DNA of 48,073 nt from Agromyces luteolus (GTDB lineage Bacteria > Actinomycetota > Actinomycetes > Actinomycetales > Microbacteriaceae), in contig NZ_WODA01000018.1 of the NCBI RefSeq assembly GCF_009729855.1, forward strand, positions 1 through 48,073, given 5' to 3'. The notes below the pieces were generated by a model. The model saw only the letters and a program-made list of their open reading frames with translations, ran no database searches and had not been told where the DNA came from. This document shows positions 16,403 to 24,776 of the stretch, one piece after another (within the stretch, counting starts at the first letter, position 1; each line of letters begins with the position of its first letter). Position numbers and translations under genes: made by a program.

Positions 16403-17910
16403 CGGATCTCCCCGAGCATGCTGCCCTCACCGGGCTTGTACTGGAAGATGCTCGTCGGCACCTCGATGCCCACATCCCGGAACCGGTCGACGAAGCGAGG
16501 CCGGATGCCCGTGGCGACGGCGTGTCCGCGGTACCGACCGTCGGCATCGAGACCGGCCGCATAGTCGAACGCGTACGCGTCCTGCATCGTGATGATCTCG
16601 CCCTCCATGCCTTGCACCTCGGTGAGGCTCACGACACGTCGCGTACCGTCGCGAAGCCTCGAGATCTGCACGATGATGTCGATCGCGGAGGCGATCTGCT
16701 CGCGAATGGCCCGGAGCGGCAACTCCATCCCAGCCATCAGGACCAGAGTCTCGAGTCTCGACAACGCGTCACGCGGAGAGTTCGCGTGGATCGTCGAAAT
16801 CGACCCCTCATGGCCTGTATTCATCGCCTGGAGCATGTCGAGGCTCTCGGCGCCACGGACCTCACCGATCACGATCCGATCCGGGCGCATGCGGAGCGAA
16901 TTCCGCACGAGGTCCCGGATCGTGATCTCACCGCGTCCCTCGATGTTCGCGGGACGAGACTCCAGCCGGACCACGTGCTGCTGCTGAAGCTGGAGTTCGA
17001 CCGCGTCCTCGATGGTGATGATGCGCTCATCACCGGGGATGAACGCCGACAGCACGTTGAGCAACGTGGTCTTACCGGTTCCGGTTCCACCCGAGACGAG
17101 GACGTTGAGCTTCGCCCGAACCGCCGCGTCGAGCAACGTCGCCATCTCGCGCGTGAGTGTATCGAAGCCGACGAGGTCATCGACTGTGTAGGGGGTACGT
17201 GAGAACTTCCGGATCGTGAGCGACGATCCGTCCACCGCGAGCGGAGGGATGATCGCGTTCACTCGGGATCCGTCATCGAGCCGTGCGTCCACCAGGGGCG
17301 CGGACTCATCGATTCGCCGACCAACGCGCGAGACGATCCGCTCGATCACCCGCCGCAGCTGAGCTTCACTCGTGAAACGATTCCGAGACTCGTACAGCCG
17401 ACCAGCCCGTTCCACGTAGATCTGATCGAATCGGTTGACCATGATCTCAGTGATTGCGGGGTCATCGAGCAGCGGTTCGAGCGGACCGAAGCCGAGAACA
17501 TCCGCCCCGATCTCGGTGATCAGCCTGTTGCGCTCGGCCGTCGTAAGGGCCACCTGTTCGGACTCGACGATGCGGCTGAGTTCATCTCTCGCGAGAGCGT
17601 GGAGCTTTTCCTCGGTGAGGCTGCGGTCATTCAAGCGAGAACCGATTCGACGGAACAGCTCCTCCGTCGCGCGCTCCTTGAGGTCGATCAGCGCATCCGC
17701 CACCGGCTCCGCACTGGACGGGCCGGCCAAGGCGGTCCAAGTGCTCGTGTGGGCAGGCTCCTCTGGCGTGTGCGGTGCCGAATCGGGCGTATCGGTCCCG
17801 CCCTCGAGATCAACCGCGTCAGTTGCGTCCTCGAGGTCTTCCTCGACTCGCGCGGCGTCAGCCGCCCGATGAATGCCACGGGCTCGATCAAGTCGATCAC
17901 TCAGGCTCAT
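16399..17910 (-). CDS. tadA: Tad pilus assembly ATPase TadA/CpaF
   Basis: 503 residues. A poorly conserved acidic N-terminus (1-70) is followed by the CpaF-type secretion ATPase: GFGPLEPLLDDPAITEIMVN, Walker A SGGTGTGKTT (273-282), Asp box ITIEDAVELQL, Walker B region DRIVIGEVRG and His box TGHEGSISTIHANS. The start has AAGGAA in front and overlaps the upstream ATPase gene by 14 bases. It powers Flp pilus assembly at the cytoplasmic face of the membrane. Confidence 0.96.
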   Translation of the reverse strand: MSLSDRLDRARGIHRAADAARVEEDLEDATDAVDLEGGTDTPDSAPHTPEEPAHTSTWTALAGPSSAEPVADALIDLKERATEELFRRIGSRLNDRSLTEEKLHALARDELSRIVESEQVALTTAERNRLITEIGADVLGFGPLEPLLDDPAITEIMVNRFDQIYVERAGRLYESRNRFTSEAQLRRVIERIVSRVGRRIDESAPLVDARLDDGSRVNAIIPPLAVDGSSLTIRKFSRTPYTVDDLVGFDTLTREMATLLDAAVRAKLNVLVSGGTGTGKTTLLNVLSAFIPGDERIITIEDAVELQLQQQHVVRLESRPANIEGRGEITIRDLVRNSLRMRPDRIVIGEVRGAESLDMLQAMNTGHEGSISTIHANSPRDALSRLETLVLMAGMELPLRAIREQIASAIDIIVQISRLRDGTRRVVSLTEVQGMEGEIITMQDAYAFDYAAGLDADGRYRGHAVATGIRPRFVDRFRDVGIEVPTSIFQYKPGEGSMLGEIR

Positions 17911-19291
17911 GGTTCCTTGCCTTCCTGTGGATCCGCTTCCGCGTGGGCGTCGCGGAAGGTTCGATGCGCTGGATCATCGACCGCATCGCCTTCGCCGCGG
18001 AATCGCGCACGTCGTGGTGGATGAGCGGCACGCCCTCGTTCGAAGCCAGAACCACTCCGGTCGACCGGGGGATGACCACGTCGATCGGGTTACCGAGAAT
18101 CGCTTGGGCGTCCTTTTGAAGCAGGCCGGTGTGCCGTTCGGCGAAGTTCAGAATGACGTGCCGATTCGCCGGAACCATGTCCAGTTGGACCAGGATCTCG
18201 AATTCCTTGCGCAGGGCGCGGAGGCTCGGCACGGTCATGTTCGTCACGAAGACACCGTCGGTGGCGTGCTCGATGGCCGCCAAGGTGTGCTCGCCGAGCC
18301 CTGGCGTGGTGTCCACGATCACGTATCTGAACATGGTTGCAAGCCGGTCGATGAGTGCACCGAGAAGCTCGTCGTCAACGTCTTCTGCGAGCTCCGGGGA
18401 AGGCGGCGCAGCGAGAACGAAGAAGTCGTCGGCATGATGGGCGAAGAGTGCCTTGAGTGCGACCTCGTCGTTGCCTACCCGGGCGACATCGGACAAGGAG
18501 TATGTCGGATTGAGCTCGAGGGCGTTCGCGATGTCCCCGAACTGAACGTCCGCATCGACGAGGACGACCGAATTGGGATGAACCTCCGCAAGCCCCGCGG
18601 CCAAGTTGATCGCGGTGGTCGTCTTGCCCTGTCCGCCCTTCGGGGCAGCGACGACGATCACCTCGGTGCGCACGGTCTGGGCGATCGGCGGGAGCACCCA
18701 TTCCTCGACCGGTTCCGGTTCCGGTTCCGGTTCCGGTTCCGGTTCCGGTTCCGGTTCCGGCTCTGCCTCTCCCTCAGCTCCGTTCGAGGCGAGCAGCGAT
18801 TCGAGATTCGTTGATGCAGCTGTAGGGGCCGGACCATCGCCATCCCCGAGTGCGAGCAAGACAGCTGAGGCGCCGCCATGGTCATCGTCATCCGGCATCG
18901 GCTCGTCGGGACGTCTGCCTGTCGCAGTGAGCCAATCGTCGAGCCGTACGAGCAGTTCCTGTGTCGTGGCTTCGCTCGCCTCTGGACTCAGGACGGCGTG
19001 GATCTCCATTCCGTCGACCCAGTCCTCCAAGTCGGCACGCTGCTCACGCACGACGATGACACCGATCCCCGGGTACTTCGACGTGAGACCTTCGATGAGC
19101 GACTTGGACTCGTCGAAACTGAGCAGCGGACCGAGAAGAGCGATGCGCGGGTTGCCCCGAACCCGGTCGACCACCTGACGCTGACCGAAGGTCAGGTACT
19201 CGGCCGGAACCGCCTGGAAGTGAGCGCGCAGCATGCGGCGGAGTCGCGACTCGTACTCCGCACTGCGGCTGACCAGGAGATAGCGGGTCAC
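17897..19291 (-). CDS. CpaE/TadZ-like pilus localisation ATPase
   Basis: 464 residues. Residues 1-130 look like an atypical receiver domain (YLLVSRSAEYESRLRRML and ALLGPLLSFDES). A linker holding nine consecutive Glu-Pro pairs (177-194) follows, then a MinD/ParA ATPase domain with deviant Walker A APKGGQGKTTT (about 216-226) and VVLVDADVQFGD. This architecture matches CpaE/TadZ, which positions the Tad machine. The GTG start shares one base with the upstream stop (TAGTG). The tail is basic (TPTRKRIHRKARN). The Glu-Pro linker is encoded by a perfect hexanucleotide repeat. Confidence 0.9.
   Translation of the reverse strand: MTRYLLVSRSAEYESRLRRMLRAHFQAVPAEYLTFGQRQVVDRVRGNPRIALLGPLLSFDESKSLIEGLTSKYPGIGVIVVREQRADLEDWVDGMEIHAVLSPEASEATTQELLVRLDDWLTATGRRPDEPMPDDDDHGGASAVLLALGDGDGPAPTAASTNLESLLASNGAEGEAEPEPEPEPEPEPEPEPEPVEEWVLPPIAQTVRTEVIVVAAPKGGQGKTTTAINLAAGLAEVHPNSVVLVDADVQFGDIANALELNPTYSLSDVARVGNDEVALKALFAHHADDFFVLAAPPSPELAEDVDDELLGALIDRLATMFRYVIVDTTPGLGEHTLAAIEHATDGVFVTNMTVPSLRALRKEFEILVQLDMVPANRHVILNFAERHTGLLQKDAQAILGNPIDVVIPRSTGVVLASNEGVPLIHHDVRDSAAKAMRSMIQRIEPSATPTRKRIHRKARNHEPE
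18711..18758. repeat. Hexanucleotide repeat (GGTTCC)8 inside the CpaE/TadZ gene
   Basis: Eight exact GGTTCC units in a row on the plus strand, plus a partial ninth. On the coding strand they read GAACCG, Glu-Pro. Each unit is six bases, so gain or loss of units keeps the frame and changes only linker length. Confidence 0.97.
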
Positions 19292-20043
19292 TAGAACGCG
19301 TTGCTTCCGGTCACCGGCGAGGTTCCACTGTTGTCGGTCTGGTCATTCTCCAGTGTGAGCCACATCTGCGCGTAGTTGGCAGCCTCACCTTCCGTGAACC
19401 ACACCCATCGCTCGATGTCATGCGCGTTGAGCGCAATCGTCAGCATGATGTTCGCGTCCGAGTTCTGATCCGTCTCCTCACCGGACTCCGGATCGGTTCG
19501 AACCACGCCTTGGACGCGGGTCACAAGCACGCCATGGAATGCGAAGCTCGTAACCGGATTGATCACGTCCTCCTGGTCTCCGACTTCGTCCGGCTCGATC
19601 GTCCCAACCATGCCGATGCGGTCTCCGACCGAGACCTCGCCGCCGACCACGCGATCCGCGGGGAGTGTGAAGGAGACCAGTTGCATGCCAGGCGGCACGG
19701 CGACTGTGCCCGTCGCGAGATCCGCGGGATCGATGAATCGGTCTTGGCGAAGCAGGTCGCCTGGCAGCAGGTCGGCAGACGTCACCAGGCCATCCAGATC
19801 TGCGAGATCCGTTACTGCATCTTCCGGCACGGCGTTTCGAGGGATTTGATCGACCTCGAGGACTTCGCGGACGGCCTCCGCACCGGTGCCTTCTGGCACC
19901 ATCGTCGTGACCACGTAGGCATCGACGAGTTCCGCCCCTCTGGCTGCCCTCGCGTCTGCGTCCTGAACGTAGAGGTAGAGCGCGACGCCGCCGACGACGG
20001 CCAGAATGATGGCGATGATGGCGCCGATGATGCGGGTTCTCAC
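19291..20043 (-). CDS. cpaB: Pilus assembly protein CpaB/RcpC
   Basis: 250 residues from GTG 20043: one N-terminal transmembrane helix (RIIGAIIAIILAVVGGVALYL), then a SAF-type domain (VPEGTGAEAVREVLEVDQIP, LLPGDLLRQDRF) and a C-terminal CpaB domain (VSFTLPADRVVGGEVSVGDR). An upstream in-frame TTG at 20103 overlaps the previous stop and would add 20 residues; the conserved start just before the helix and a GAAAG upstream favour 20043. In Gram-negative systems CpaB/RcpC contacts the secretin; here, with no outer membrane, it probably spans the cell wall zone. Confidence 0.85.
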   Translation of the reverse strand: MRTRIIGAIIAIILAVVGGVALYLYVQDADARAARGAELVDAYVVTTMVPEGTGAEAVREVLEVDQIPRNAVPEDAVTDLADLDGLVTSADLLPGDLLRQDRFIDPADLATGTVAVPPGMQLVSFTLPADRVVGGEVSVGDRIGMVGTIEPDEVGDQEDVINPVTSFAFHGVLVTRVQGVVRTDPESGEETDQNSDANIMLTIALNAHDIERWVWFTEGEAANYAQMWLTLENDQTDNSGTSPVTGSNAF

Positions 20044-20099
20044 AAGCTTTGGTCTTTCGTTCGGGTGCGGGGGCTGTGGGGGCGTACCGAAAGTCGTGA

Positions 20100-21128
20100 T
20101 CAACCGATGAGGTCGGCTCGCTCTGCGTCGGTGAGGATCATGCGGACAACGCTCAGGCCGTCAGGCTCACCATCGCCGAGCTCGAAGGCCTCGCCGACGG
20201 ATACGTACTTGACGAAGTAGCCCTGAAGGCCGCGGCACGATCCGTTGCAGGTGGGCGCACCCGAGTCGACGTAGGTGTTGCCACCGCTCAGCTTGAACCC
20301 CGTCAGTTGGAATGCTGCGAACTTCGCGATCCGAAGGCAGACGGTTCCACCGCTCGCATTGTTGGCCTCCGTGCACTCGTGCGAGACCTTCTTGTACGAG
20401 TCGTAGATCGGGATGAGAACGGTCGTCCCGATCAGCGGAGCGAGGTCGGATGCGACGTCGCAGCCGCTCTTCGACAAGCTGTTGCCCCGATCACCCTTGT
20501 ACCAGACCACGCCACCAGAGAGGTCGATATCCGCGATGCAGTCGACGGCGTCGAGCCATCCGAATCCACCCGGCGCGTACGTCTCATCACACGTAGCTCG
20601 CGCCTGAGTGTTGTACTCGACGAGGATCTTCACGGGAGTCTCGGTCTCATCGATCGGTGGGTTGCCGTCGAACTCGCAGACGCCGATCGCGAGCGGCAAG
20701 GTGGAGCCGGCGATCGGCTTCCCCCACTCGGCCGAGCCGGACGCGGAGACATCGGTGGACGTCGTGCCTGTCAACACCGAGGCGAGGATGTGGGTGACAT
20801 TCGTGTCCGCGGTCACCGTCACCGTGTTGTCGACCGTATCGATCAGAGGCGTGTTCGCCAGCGGATCACGAAGAATGGCGGCGTTCGCCGTGACGTAGGT
20901 CTGAGCCGTCCCGGTCATGTTGGTCGGAGCCGCGCAATCAGATTCCTTCTTCGCGCATTTCCCCGCGACGGCGAGAGCGGCTGCGTCGACGCCGTTCTGC
21001 AACTGTGCGCGCTCTGCGTACAGCGCACCCACGTCGACGGCAATGGCACCAGCGCCGAGGAGAGGGATCAGCGCGAGTGCGACGACCGTCGCCGTCGCAC
21101 CCCGTTCTGCTCGAAGACTCCTCGTCAT
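20100..21128 (-). CDS. TadG-like pilus assembly protein
   Basis: 342 residues. It starts with a pseudopilin-like segment (ERGATATVVALALIPLLGAG, the TadG N-terminal pattern) followed by VDVGALYAERAQLQNGVDAA and a long extracytoplasmic part with about a dozen cysteines, suggesting disulfides. The ATG at 21128 overlaps the TadE stop (ATGA); a GTG at 21137 is a possible alternative three codons earlier. In Tad systems TadE and TadG are minor pilins or envelope proteins needed for assembly. Confidence 0.85.
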   Translation of the reverse strand: MTRSLRAERGATATVVALALIPLLGAGAIAVDVGALYAERAQLQNGVDAAALAVAGKCAKKESDCAAPTNMTGTAQTYVTANAAILRDPLANTPLIDTVDNTVTVTADTNVTHILASVLTGTTSTDVSASGSAEWGKPIAGSTLPLAIGVCEFDGNPPIDETETPVKILVEYNTQARATCDETYAPGGFGWLDAVDCIADIDLSGGVVWYKGDRGNSLSKSGCDVASDLAPLIGTTVLIPIYDSYKKVSHECTEANNASGGTVCLRIAKFAAFQLTGFKLSGGNTYVDSGAPTCNGSCRGLQGYFVKYVSVGEAFELGDGEPDGLSVVRMILTDAERADLIG

Positions 21129-21508
21129 CCACCGCACGGCATGACTCCCTTTCCAGTGAGTTCAATCGATCCCATTGCGGGGACGAAGGCTTCGATTCCC
21201 GTGATCGTCGTCAATTCGATCGTGACTTCGACCTCTGCGTCGCCACTCCCGGTCGCTGGGCACGAACTCGTCGAGATGGCGGGTGTGCTCTGAAGAGACG
21301 CAGCCGCGTTCAGGGCCGCCGTCGTGGCATCGCCGGTGTCCCGAGTGATCGCGAGCACTCGGGCGCCTTCTCGTGCTGCATTCGTCACCGTGAGCTGCTG
21401 GTTGAACACATAGCCGAACTCGATGATGCCGAGGAGCAGGACGAGAAGCGGAATGAGCACCAGCGCAAATTCGACTGCCGCGGCGCCACGCTCAGAACGA
21501 ACTCGCAC
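21125..21508 (-). CDS. tadE: TadE-like minor pilin
   Basis: 127 residues from GTG 21508, with GAAAGG seven bases upstream. The N-terminal pattern SERGAAAVEFALVLIPLLVL is the TadE signature (Gly, then Glu five residues on, then a hydrophobic helix), followed by FGYVFNQQLTVTNAAREGAR, also diagnostic. Processing by the prepilin peptidase after the Gly of RGAAAVEF is expected. It is coupled to the TadG-like gene through an ATGA overlap. The upstream frame to 21553 reads through the strong intergenic hairpin and is rejected. Confidence 0.92.
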   Translation of the reverse strand: MRVRSERGAAAVEFALVLIPLLVLLLGIIEFGYVFNQQLTVTNAAREGARVLAITRDTGDATTAALNAAASLQSTPAISTSSCPATGSGDAEVEVTIELTTITGIEAFVPAMGSIELTGKGVMPCGG

Positions 21509-21532
21509 GGTGAACCTTTCGGTGTTGAACAG

Positions 21533-21567
21533 GGCATGGCCGCGCGTGTGCAACGCGCGGCCATGCC
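21533..21567 (-). terminator. Strong hairpin between flp and tadE
   Basis: GGCATGGCCGCGCGT (21533-21547) and ACGCGCGGCCATGCC (21553-21567) are a perfect 15-bp stem with a 5-base loop, beginning 35 bases after the flp stop. No T-run follows on the minus strand. It may act as a partial terminator or a 3' stabiliser that raises pilin mRNA over the downstream assembly genes. Confidence 0.75.
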
Positions 21568-21602
21568 AAGCTGAGCCGAGACTTCGGCGATCGGTTCTCG
21601 GC

Positions 21603-21782
21603 CTAGAGGCTGCCCGCGACGTCGCTGAACAGGCCGTTGAGGCCGGCGGCGAGGGCGGCGAGCCCGACGATGATCACGACCGCGACACCGGCGATGATTA
21701 AACCGTACTCAGCGGCGTTGCCGTCCTCGTCGGTCCGAAGCGCGGCGAGACGGGCCTGGGCGTGGGTGTAGGCCTTCAGCAT
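21603..21782 (-). CDS. flp: Flp-type major pilin
   Basis: 59 residues from ATG 21782, with AAGGA seven bases upstream. After a short basic leader comes DEDGNAAEYGLIIAGVAVVI, the Flp motif with Glu-Tyr and a hydrophobic helix. It is the structural subunit of the Tad pilus. Two oddities: only three residues (Asn-Ala-Ala) separate the Gly from Glu-Tyr where four are usual, and the Leu of EYGL is encoded by TTA, a very rare codon in such a GC-rich genome. A 195-base leader region (21783-21977) precedes it and must hold the promoter, but no box is convincing. Confidence 0.93.
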   Translation of the reverse strand: MLKAYTHAQARLAALRTDEDGNAAEYGLIIAGVAVVIIVGLAALAAGLNGLFSDVAGSL

Positions 21783-21977
21783 GTTCGATTCCTTACGATT
21801 GCAGGTCACTCGGCCGTCCCCGGATGGAGTGGCCCCGCGCTACGGGTCGAGCGCGGTCACTAGACCATACGAGGCGGAGTTGCGGACGATGAACTCCCCA
21901 TTTCGGGGGACCCGTCATCTCGGCGCGGCCGACTGAGCAGCCGTCGACTCGGGCTTCATCTGGAATTCGGGGGACGT

Positions 21978-23561
21978 TCACCGTTCCGAGCCGGGGGTTA
22001 GTCCATCGAGGTCCGGCCTCACCCAGAGCACAAAATCATTGGCGGTCGCGGCCCGAACCCAGTCGCCTGATTCGTCGAAGCTCGAGACGAGGTCGGCGTT
22101 GCGTGGCTCTGCTTTCACGATGGCACATGTCGCATCCGCCGGCACCGGCGTGATCCCATCTCGGATCCGTAGGAACTCGAGGACGTGCTCGCGACCGTAG
22201 AAGTCCACTCGACCGTCGATCCATACCTTGACGTCCGGTCGACTGACAATCGTGGGGCCCGCTATGCGAGCGTCCGACCAGAGAAGGCATCCTCGAGGGA
22301 GTTGTGCGATGACGTGATACTCCGGCGGTCGCGCCCCGCTCGGGATGATGATGGCGAGAACGGAAAACGCCACAGCCACGACGACGAGGACATCGGTCCA
22401 GAATCGTCCGGAGGTGTACCGGAGCATGCGTTTCGACGACCAGAACCCGAGGCCCTGCCGCTGAGCGCGCCGGACGCGGTCGACGAACGCCGTTGTCGCG
22501 GCCGCCACCGCAGGAAGGATGACGAGCGTCCCGAGAGTGAGAAAGCGCAGCATGCCCGTGCCATAGACGATGGCGGGCAGCGCCAATACGAGTAGGGGCG
22601 CGATGAGACGGATTCGCGCATCGAATCGACCGACTGCGCGCAGCAACCGCACGAACCATGCGACGGTTGCACCCGCGGCGATGAGCGTGACCACCGTGAT
22701 CGGAAGCCAGATCCACCCGCCCTCGTGGCCGAGCATCGTGGGCAGTGACATCCATTCGCTGATGAGTCCGACGCAGATCTCGCTCACGGCACGCGATCGC
22801 TCAAGGGTGAGCCCGATGCCGTACGGCGAGAACACGCACCCCGCGAAGAGCCCGATCGTGCCGACGCCGATGAGACCGAGACGTCGAAGAGCGTCGAGCC
22901 CGGGGGTGGCCCACCAGGCGACGGCCCACATCACCGCGACGGCTGCCGCGAGCATCATGAAGGACAGGTGAATCCAGTTGCCTGCAAACGAGAGCGCGAA
23001 GCCTGTGGCGCCGACGACGACGAGCGACTGGGCGATCGATCGCGAGGCGGCGCGGCTACCCCACCACCACGCGAAGAGCACCGAGAGGAAGATGAGGATC
23101 TGGATCATCACGGTTGCCCGCGCTGAAAGGCCGGCCGACGCTGCGAACAGGAGCGGGACGAACGCAAAGAACGTCGGCAGGGCCCGTGCTCCGGCGCACT
23201 TGGCGATGTACATTGCCAGGCCGATGAGCGCAGTCGTCGTTGCGAACGCGACCCAGAAGAGTCCCCAGAAGCCCAGACCTTCCCACGCCAGGCCCAGCAC
23301 GACATTCCATGCTGGTGAGTTGGGATACCAGAGCCCCTCCGCGGACCAGCTCCACGTGTCCGGTCGAGCCAGTGGTGTCCCGTCCAGCGTTTCAAGGCCG
23401 GCCCTCGCTGACCAGAACGGGTCGCGTTCGGTCGGCGTGGCGGCTCGCGCGGCACCCATGATCGCAAGGACAGCGAAGCCGAGCCACCATCTGAAGCGCT
23501 CTGTTGCCATCAGCAAGCGCAACTTGGAGGTCTGTCGAGTCGAGGGCGGGGACAAGGCCAT
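21978..23561 (-). CDS. Large multi-spanning membrane protein at the head of the tad locus
   Basis: 527 residues with roughly ten membrane helices, resembling a GT-C-like fold: an early loop with ERDPFWSARAGLETLDG and TWSWSAEGLWYPNSPAW, then many helices, and a C-terminal soluble part with RGCLLWSDARIAG and VKVWIDGRVDFYGREHVLEF. The WIDGRVDFYG block occurs in uncharacterised membrane proteins with possible glycosyltransferase relationship; this is recollection of a pattern, not proof. ATG 23561 has AGGA nine bases upstream; a GTG at 23618 is an alternative. It lies between the prepilin peptidase and flp in the same orientation, so pilin glycosylation is an attractive guess. Confidence 0.7.
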   Translation of the reverse strand: MALSPPSTRQTSKLRLLMATERFRWWLGFAVLAIMGAARAATPTERDPFWSARAGLETLDGTPLARPDTWSWSAEGLWYPNSPAWNVVLGLAWEGLGFWGLFWVAFATTTALIGLAMYIAKCAGARALPTFFAFVPLLFAASAGLSARATVMIQILIFLSVLFAWWWGSRAASRSIAQSLVVVGATGFALSFAGNWIHLSFMMLAAAVAVMWAVAWWATPGLDALRRLGLIGVGTIGLFAGCVFSPYGIGLTLERSRAVSEICVGLISEWMSLPTMLGHEGGWIWLPITVVTLIAAGATVAWFVRLLRAVGRFDARIRLIAPLLVLALPAIVYGTGMLRFLTLGTLVILPAVAAATTAFVDRVRRAQRQGLGFWSSKRMLRYTSGRFWTDVLVVVAVAFSVLAIIIPSGARPPEYHVIAQLPRGCLLWSDARIAGPTIVSRPDVKVWIDGRVDFYGREHVLEFLRIRDGITPVPADATCAIVKAEPRNADLVSSFDESGDWVRAATANDFVLWVRPDLDGLTPGSER

Positions 23562-23685
23562 GCGGAGAGGTCCTTCAGTAGGGAAGTGCCCGGCCCCTAG
23601 ACAGGGAATGACCGACACGTGATCTAGGTACGCTACTCAACCTGTTCAGATCACAGGAACGAAAGCCCCAGTTCGGGCGAGGGCA

Positions 23686-24342
23686 TCACCCGTGAAGGAA
23701 GACGGCGATGATTCCTCCTGCGAGCATCGACGGCCCGAACGGAATCGAGCCCCGTAGGGTGACCCGTCTCATCGCCAGAGCCGTCAGGGCAACGATGGCC
23801 CCGACGAAGAATGCTGCGAGGAGCCCGACGAGCCAGACAGACAGGCCGAACCATCCGAGCACAAGCCCGAGCGGCAGCGCGAACTTCACGTCGCCCATGC
23901 CCATCGCCTTCGGTGAGATGAGCGCGAGCACGAAGTAGAAGAGGAACATGCCGGCGGAGCCGGCGGCCGCCCAGGCGAGCGCGAGCCAGTCGCCCGTGAG
24001 GGCGGACGCGGGGACGAGCAGCACCGCGACCACGAGCAGGGTCGGGAAGACCATGGCGTTCGGCAGGCGCTTCTCGGTGAGGTCGACGATCGAGAGGGCG
24101 ACGCCGGCGGCGGCGATGGCGAGGAGCGCCGGCAGCACGGGGTCGAGGTCGTAGCGCCAGGCCAGCAGCCCGAACAGCAGGGCGGTCGTGCCCGCCGACC
24201 AGGCGCGGAGGGCGCGCAGCGGCATCCGCTCGGTTCGATCGCGACGGATGTTGCGGTCGGTCCAGACGGTGAGCGGCCACCAGCCGAGCACGGCGCCGAG
24301 GAGGGCGGCCCCGACGACGAGGGCGACGGGGGCGAGGGGCAT
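23686..24342 (-). CDS. A24 prepilin peptidase (TadV/CpaA type)
   Basis: 218 residues, about seven membrane segments. The two catalytic aspartates are visible: one in SIVDLTEKRLPN and one in the GxGD motif of AMGMGDVKFALP. The N-terminal methylase domain with its cysteines, present in PilD, is missing, which fits the peptidase-only TadV/CpaA group. ATG 24342 lies seven bases after TACGCT (24355-24350, minus strand) with no Shine-Dalgarno, so the mRNA is probably leaderless. It should process Flp and TadE. Confidence 0.9.
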   Translation of the reverse strand: MPLAPVALVVGAALLGAVLGWWPLTVWTDRNIRRDRTERMPLRALRAWSAGTTALLFGLLAWRYDLDPVLPALLAIAAAGVALSIVDLTEKRLPNAMVFPTLLVVAVLLVPASALTGDWLALAWAAAGSAGMFLFYFVLALISPKAMGMGDVKFALPLGLVLGWFGLSVWLVGLLAAFFVGAIVALTALAMRRVTLRGSIPFGPSMLAGGIIAVFLHG

Positions 24343-24417
24343 GGTGTGCAGCGTAGCGCGGCGCGCGCCGCGCGCGCGGCGTAGGCTCCCCCGCGAAGGC
24401 ACCGACAGGGGGATGAC

Positions 24418-24738
24418 ATGGATGACGTGCAGGCGACCTACGACGCCGTGGCGAACGAACTGCTCGAAGACGCCGACTACGACGTGGATGCCACGCCCGA
24501 CGGGCTGCTCGTGAAGGGCAGGCTGTTCGCGTTCCTCGACGGCGGGCAGCTCGTGGTCGACCTGCCCGCGGCGCGGTCGTCCGACCTGCAGCAGCGCGGC
24601 GTAGTGGAGCCGTTCCACTCGACGCGGGGCGGCGACAGCCGCACGTGGGTGCGCGTCAGCGACCGCGAACTGTGGTCGGAACTCGCGCGCGAGGCGCACG
24701 AGTTCGTCGGCGAGCCGCCGGTGGGGCATCAGTCCTGA
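24418..24738 (+). CDS. TfoX N-terminal-domain-like protein
   Basis: 106 residues. The stretch DGLLVKGRLFAFLDGGQLVVDLPAARSSDL (split here for description: GLLVKGRLFAF then LVVDLPAAR) followed by GVVEPF and a Trp-rich end (TWVRVSDRELWSELAREAHEF) is the pattern of small TfoX/YjbR-like proteins. AGGGGG precedes the ATG by five bases; a TAGGCT box lies further upstream. It is divergent from the prepilin peptidase gene with a 75-base gap. Function is unknown; the competence role of TfoX in other bacteria cannot be assumed. Confidence 0.7.
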   Translation: MDDVQATYDAVANELLEDADYDVDATPDGLLVKGRLFAFLDGGQLVVDLPAARSSDLQQRGVVEPFHSTRGGDSRTWVRVSDRELWSELAREAHEFVGEPPVGHQS

Positions 24739-24776
24739 GGGTCTGATCGGGATCGCTCGAGGGCGCGAAGCTGGAC

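Noticed and set aside
21783..21977. Clear promoter or riboswitch before flp
   Set aside because: Repeated words (TTCGGGGGAC near 21902 and 21965) and a TATGGT-like box exist, but spacing and -35 are unconvincing and no riboswitch-like conserved core is seen.
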